A stretch of DNA of 64,000 nucleotides from Chelatococcus sp. YT9 (lineage in GTDB: Bacteria; Pseudomonadota; Alphaproteobacteria; Rhizobiales; Beijerinckiaceae): contig NZ_JAHBRW010000002.1 in the NCBI RefSeq assembly GCF_018398315.1, positions 1,410,637 to 1,474,636 of the forward strand, given 5' to 3'. The notes beneath the pieces were generated by a model. That model was not told the DNA's origin, made no database searches, and worked only from the letters and a program-made list of their open reading frames with translations. Shown piece after piece: positions 61,409 to 64,000 of the stretch. The position numbers and the translations under genes are program-made. The stretch's first letter is position 1. Each line of letters starts with the position of its first letter.

Positions 61409-63832
61409 CTATTTCGCGGGAGCGGCGTCCTTCACTTCCGCTGCAGGGTCCAGAGCTTCAGCTATCGCGTCATCCACACGCTCCAGCCACACGAATTCGA
61501 GACGCTTGCGCGCATCTTCCGGAATGTCCTCAAAATCTCGGCGGTTGCGGGCGGGCAGGAGGACGCGAGTCAGCCCTGCGCGTGCTGCGGCCACCACCTT
61601 TTCCTTGATGCCGCCGACGGGCAGGACAAGGCCACGCAGACTGATCTCACCCGTCATGGCCGTGTCGCTGCGTACGGTACGCCCTGTCAAGGCGGAGACG
61701 AGCGCCGTGAACATCGCGACGCCCGCGCTCGGCCCGTCCTTGGGCGTCGCGCCTGCCGGAACGTGGATATGGATGTCGTTGCGCTCAAAGAGCGTGGGAT
61801 CGATACCGACATCCTTGGCCTTGCTCTTCACGAGGCTGAGCGCGGCCTGGGCGCTTTCGCGCATCACCTCGCCCAGCTGGCCGGTGAGGATCAGCCGCCC
61901 GCCACCGGGCGTGCGTGTGGCCTCGATGAAGAGGATGTCGCCGCCGACGGGTGTCCAGGCAAGGCCTGTCGCGACGCCAGGCACACTCACCCGCATCGCG
62001 ACCTCGTCTTCGAAACGCGGCGGGCCGAGCAGGTCATCGAGCTGATCAAGACCGATATGCGTATGGCCAGCGTTACCCTCGGCGATGCCGACGGCGATAT
62101 GCCGGAGCGCCCTGCCAACCTCACGCTCGAGGTTACGCACGCCTGACTCGCGCGTGTAATTGCGGATGATGGCCATGAGAGCGGCGTCGTCGATATCAAC
62201 CTGCTCAGGCTTGAGACCGTTGGCTTCCAACTGTCGGCGGACGAGATAACGCTTCGCGATCTCCAGCTTTTCGCTGTCTGTATAGCCAGAGAGGGTGATG
62301 ATCTCCATACGGTCGCGCAAGGGGCCTGGGATCGTGTCGAGCATATTGGCGGTAGCGATGAACACAACGCGCGACAGATCGAACGGCACGCCAAGATAGT
62401 TGTCGCGGAAGCTGTTGTTTTGCTCAGGGTCGAGCACCTCCAGCATGGCCGCGAAAGGGTCGCCATGCACGCCGCTGCCCATCTTGTCGATCTCGTCAAG
62501 CATCAGCACGCAATCGCGTGAACCCGCCTTGCGGATTGCCTGGATGATGTTGCCAGGCAGGGCGCCGACATAGGTCCGACGATGGCCGCGGATCTCCGCC
62601 TCGTCGTGAACACCGCCGAGGCTGACACGTCCGAACTGGCGTCCCATCGCCCGTGCGATCGACTGACCGAGGGAGGTCTTGCCGACGCCGGGTGGTCCCG
62701 CGAAGCAGAGGATCGGCGCTTTGCCCTGCGGCGCGAGCTTGCGTACCGCGAGATATTCGACGATTCGCGTCTTGATTTTATCGAGGCCGAAATGATCCTC
62801 GTCGAGGATTCGCCGCGCCTGCGCAATGTCGATCGGCTTTTCCTCGGGCAAGGCCCACGGCAGCTCGATCAGCCAATCGAGGTAGGTGCGGATCATGCCG
62901 TATTCAGCAGAGGCATCCGGCATGCGCTCCAGCCGGCGCAATTCCTTACGCGCCGCCTGGTCGACATCCGGCGGCATCTTGGCCTTGGTAATCGCCTCTG
63001 TAAGCTCGGCCACCTCCTGCGCTTTGCCATCACCCTCGCCGAGTTCACGCTGGATAGCCGCCATCTGCTCGCGCAGCAGAACCTCACGTTGGCGCTCGTC
63101 GAGCGAGGCCTTGGTCTGACGGCCGATTTCCTGGGAGAGGCGCAGCACTTCGATGCGCTTGGCGAGGACTTTTGCAACCTTCTCCATGCGGGCATGGAGG
63201 TCGACGGTCTCGAGGATGTCCTGCTTGTCGTTTGGCGAGATGTCGATGTAAGCCGCGATGAGGTCAGTGAGCGCGGAGGCCGATGTGGCCCCTTGCACGG
63301 CTGCCAGCAATTCCTGCGGCGCCTGCGGCAGGAGCTGGAGGGCTTCCGTCGCCTGCCCCTGCAAATGCAGGAAACGCGCCTCAATGTCAGAGCTGTTGCC
63401 GTCGGGTTCCTCGATGCGACGGACACGGGCTGCGAGGTACGGCGTCTCCTTGATGAACTCCTCCACATAGAAGCGGCCGTCGCCTTGGCAGATCAGATGA
63501 TGCGAGCCGTCCGGCGCAGTCACGAAGCGCAGAATATTGGCGACCACGCCCATGCGGTGAAGGCCGAGCGGAGACGGCTCGGCCTCTGGATCGCGCTGCA
63601 TCAAAACGCCGATCTGACGCCCTTCCCGTACGGCTTGCTGGGCGGCTGCAACGGATGTTGGTCTGCCCACGACGATGGGCATGACGACCCCTGGGAACAG
63701 AACAAAATTGCGAACGGGCACGATCACGAGCGCGTCCGGCGGAAGTTCGCTCGGGCGCTGGGCTGTGGCTGTGTCGGTGCCGGGGGCACCGCCAGCGTCG
63801 GCGGCAAAAAGGGGCAGGTTCTTGAGCATCAT
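61409..63832 (-). CDS. lon: ATP-dependent protease La (Lon)
   Basis: An 807-residue LonA protease: N-terminal substrate-binding domain (LVIVPVRNFVLFPGVVMPI at about 38), AAA+ domain with Walker A GPPGVGKTSLG (about 379) and Walker B CVLMLDEIDKMG, and C-terminal protease domain with catalytic Ser in TPKDGPSAGVAMFT (about 702) and Lys in GGIKEKVVAAA (about 743). It degrades damaged and some regulatory proteins. It is not in the usual clpX-lon-hup setting but directly follows an Hsp20 gene, 13 bases apart, so it may be a second, stress-linked Lon copy. The start MMLKNLPLF has AGGG upstream. Confidence 0.95.
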   Translation of the reverse strand: MMLKNLPLFAADAGGAPGTDTATAQRPSELPPDALVIVPVRNFVLFPGVVMPIVVGRPTSVAAAQQAVREGRQIGVLMQRDPEAEPSPLGLHRMGVVANILRFVTAPDGSHHLICQGDGRFYVEEFIKETPYLAARVRRIEEPDGNSSDIEARFLHLQGQATEALQLLPQAPQELLAAVQGATSASALTDLIAAYIDISPNDKQDILETVDLHARMEKVAKVLAKRIEVLRLSQEIGRQTKASLDERQREVLLREQMAAIQRELGEGDGKAQEVAELTEAITKAKMPPDVDQAARKELRRLERMPDASAEYGMIRTYLDWLIELPWALPEEKPIDIAQARRILDEDHFGLDKIKTRIVEYLAVRKLAPQGKAPILCFAGPPGVGKTSLGQSIARAMGRQFGRVSLGGVHDEAEIRGHRRTYVGALPGNIIQAIRKAGSRDCVLMLDEIDKMGSGVHGDPFAAMLEVLDPEQNNSFRDNYLGVPFDLSRVVFIATANMLDTIPGPLRDRMEIITLSGYTDSEKLEIAKRYLVRRQLEANGLKPEQVDIDDAALMAIIRNYTRESGVRNLEREVGRALRHIAVGIAEGNAGHTHIGLDQLDDLLGPPRFEDEVAMRVSVPGVATGLAWTPVGGDILFIEATRTPGGGRLILTGQLGEVMRESAQAALSLVKSKAKDVGIDPTLFERNDIHIHVPAGATPKDGPSAGVAMFTALVSALTGRTVRSDTAMTGEISLRGLVLPVGGIKEKVVAAARAGLTRVLLPARNRRDFEDIPEDARKRLEFVWLERVDDAIAEALDPAAEVKDAAPAK

Positions 63833-63845
63833 GGCGGGGCCCTGA

Positions 63846-64000
63846 TCAGACAAGCTTACGCAGGACGACAAGGAGGCAACCGTTGATCACGGACGGCCTG
63901 CCGACCTCATAACGGCCTGTTGGTAACTGAAGTTGCCGTTCGAACCGGCCTTGAGGCAGCTCGAGGCGATGAATGGTCGCCGTTCTCAGTTCAGGCGGGA
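63846..64000 (-). CDS. Hsp20/alpha-crystallin family protein, C-terminal part (cut by window edge)
   Basis: The last 50 residues of a minus-strand gene enter the window from the right. They include IHRLELPQGRFERQLQLPTG followed by RYEVGRPSVINGCLLVVLRKLV and a TGA at 63848-63846. The HRLE-x2-GRFER-x3-LP-GRYE pattern ending in GCL-x5-KL is that of proteobacterial Hsp20-like small heat-shock proteins. Its stop lies 13 bases before the lon ATG, so the two are probably one chaperone-protease operon. The N-terminal part lies outside the window. Confidence 0.75.
   Translation of the reverse strand, partial: PPELRTATIHRLELPQGRFERQLQLPTGRYEVGRPSVINGCLLVVLRKLV

Noticed and set aside
62582-63886. Plus-strand open frame opposite lon
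   Set aside because: Antisense to conserved Lon domains and without its own motifs or ribosome site.
1-64000. CRISPR arrays, tRNA or rRNA genes, insertion sequences
   Set aside because: I saw no regularly spaced repeats, no tRNA- or rRNA-like sequence and no transposase in either strand.

Overview
The window is about 62-64% G+C. Its gene families (PrkA/YeaH/SpoVR operon, an RHE_PE00001-family protein, several Pot-type ABC importers, EcfG-lineage-style sensory genes) suggest an alphaproteobacterium, most likely Hyphomicrobiales (Rhizobiales). I cannot name the genus. Genes are densely packed in operons with many 4-base ATGA/GTGA stop-start overlaps. I saw no tRNA, rRNA, CRISPR array, insertion sequence or phage gene.

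Positions 1-32000 look like an accessory catabolic island. At the left, a UbiD-family decarboxylase, a DUF4392 (glutamate-cyclase-like) protein and a maleate-isomerase-like Asp/Glu racemase form a minus-strand operon. It diverges from an IclR regulator across a perfect 10+1+10 palindrome. Next come an isochorismatase-like hydrolase, an XRE-cupin regulator and a Pot-type ABC importer operon that carries a second, unusual isochorismatase protein (duplicated, with a dead N-terminal half). A plus-strand acyl-CoA operon (enoyl-CoA hydratase, ADP-forming acyl-CoA synthetase, FlK-like thioesterase, D-2-hydroxyacid dehydrogenase) follows, then an LLM flavin monooxygenase. From 18 to 32 kb a GntR/UTRA repressor appears to control two divergent operons. 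The leftward one encodes the repressor, UbiD, UbiX, an Asp/Glu racemase and a three-subunit FAD/[2Fe-2S] amine or opine-type oxidase. The rightward one encodes an aldehyde dehydrogenase, a ThDP-dependent decarboxylase and a second complete Pot-type ABC importer. Three copies of AATGATATCACT mark the likely operators. The substrate is unknown, but the enzymes fit import, oxidation to a 2-oxo acid, decarboxylation to an aldehyde, then oxidation to an acid.

Positions 32000-52400 are the most unusual part. Two divergent arms start near 38.2 kb. Each begins with a small two-TM sensor protein followed by an MFS transporter fused to the same kind of N-terminal periplasmic sensor (shared LGIPL-like motif). 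The left arm ends in a HAMP-SpoIIE phosphatase. The right arm continues with an orphan periplasmic binding protein, a GNAT acyltransferase and an alanine-racemase-family enzyme. After a thiolase, a minus-strand five-gene operon runs PrkA - YeaH - SpoVR - (SLOG-like/nucleotide cyclase/RsbW-like kinase fusion) - STAS antagonist. The phosphatase, antagonist and kinase together make a complete RsbU/RsbV/RsbW-like partner switch, wired to the PrkA stress operon and to a cyclase, with no sigma factor in sight. This is my best candidate for an undescribed system.

Positions 52400-64000 hold a peptide-type ABC importer that lacks ATPase genes, an LhgO-like FAD oxidoreductase, a double-PAS diguanylate cyclase, a YadG/YadH-type ABC-2 exporter, and a Lon protease directly downstream of an Hsp20 gene cut by the window edge.
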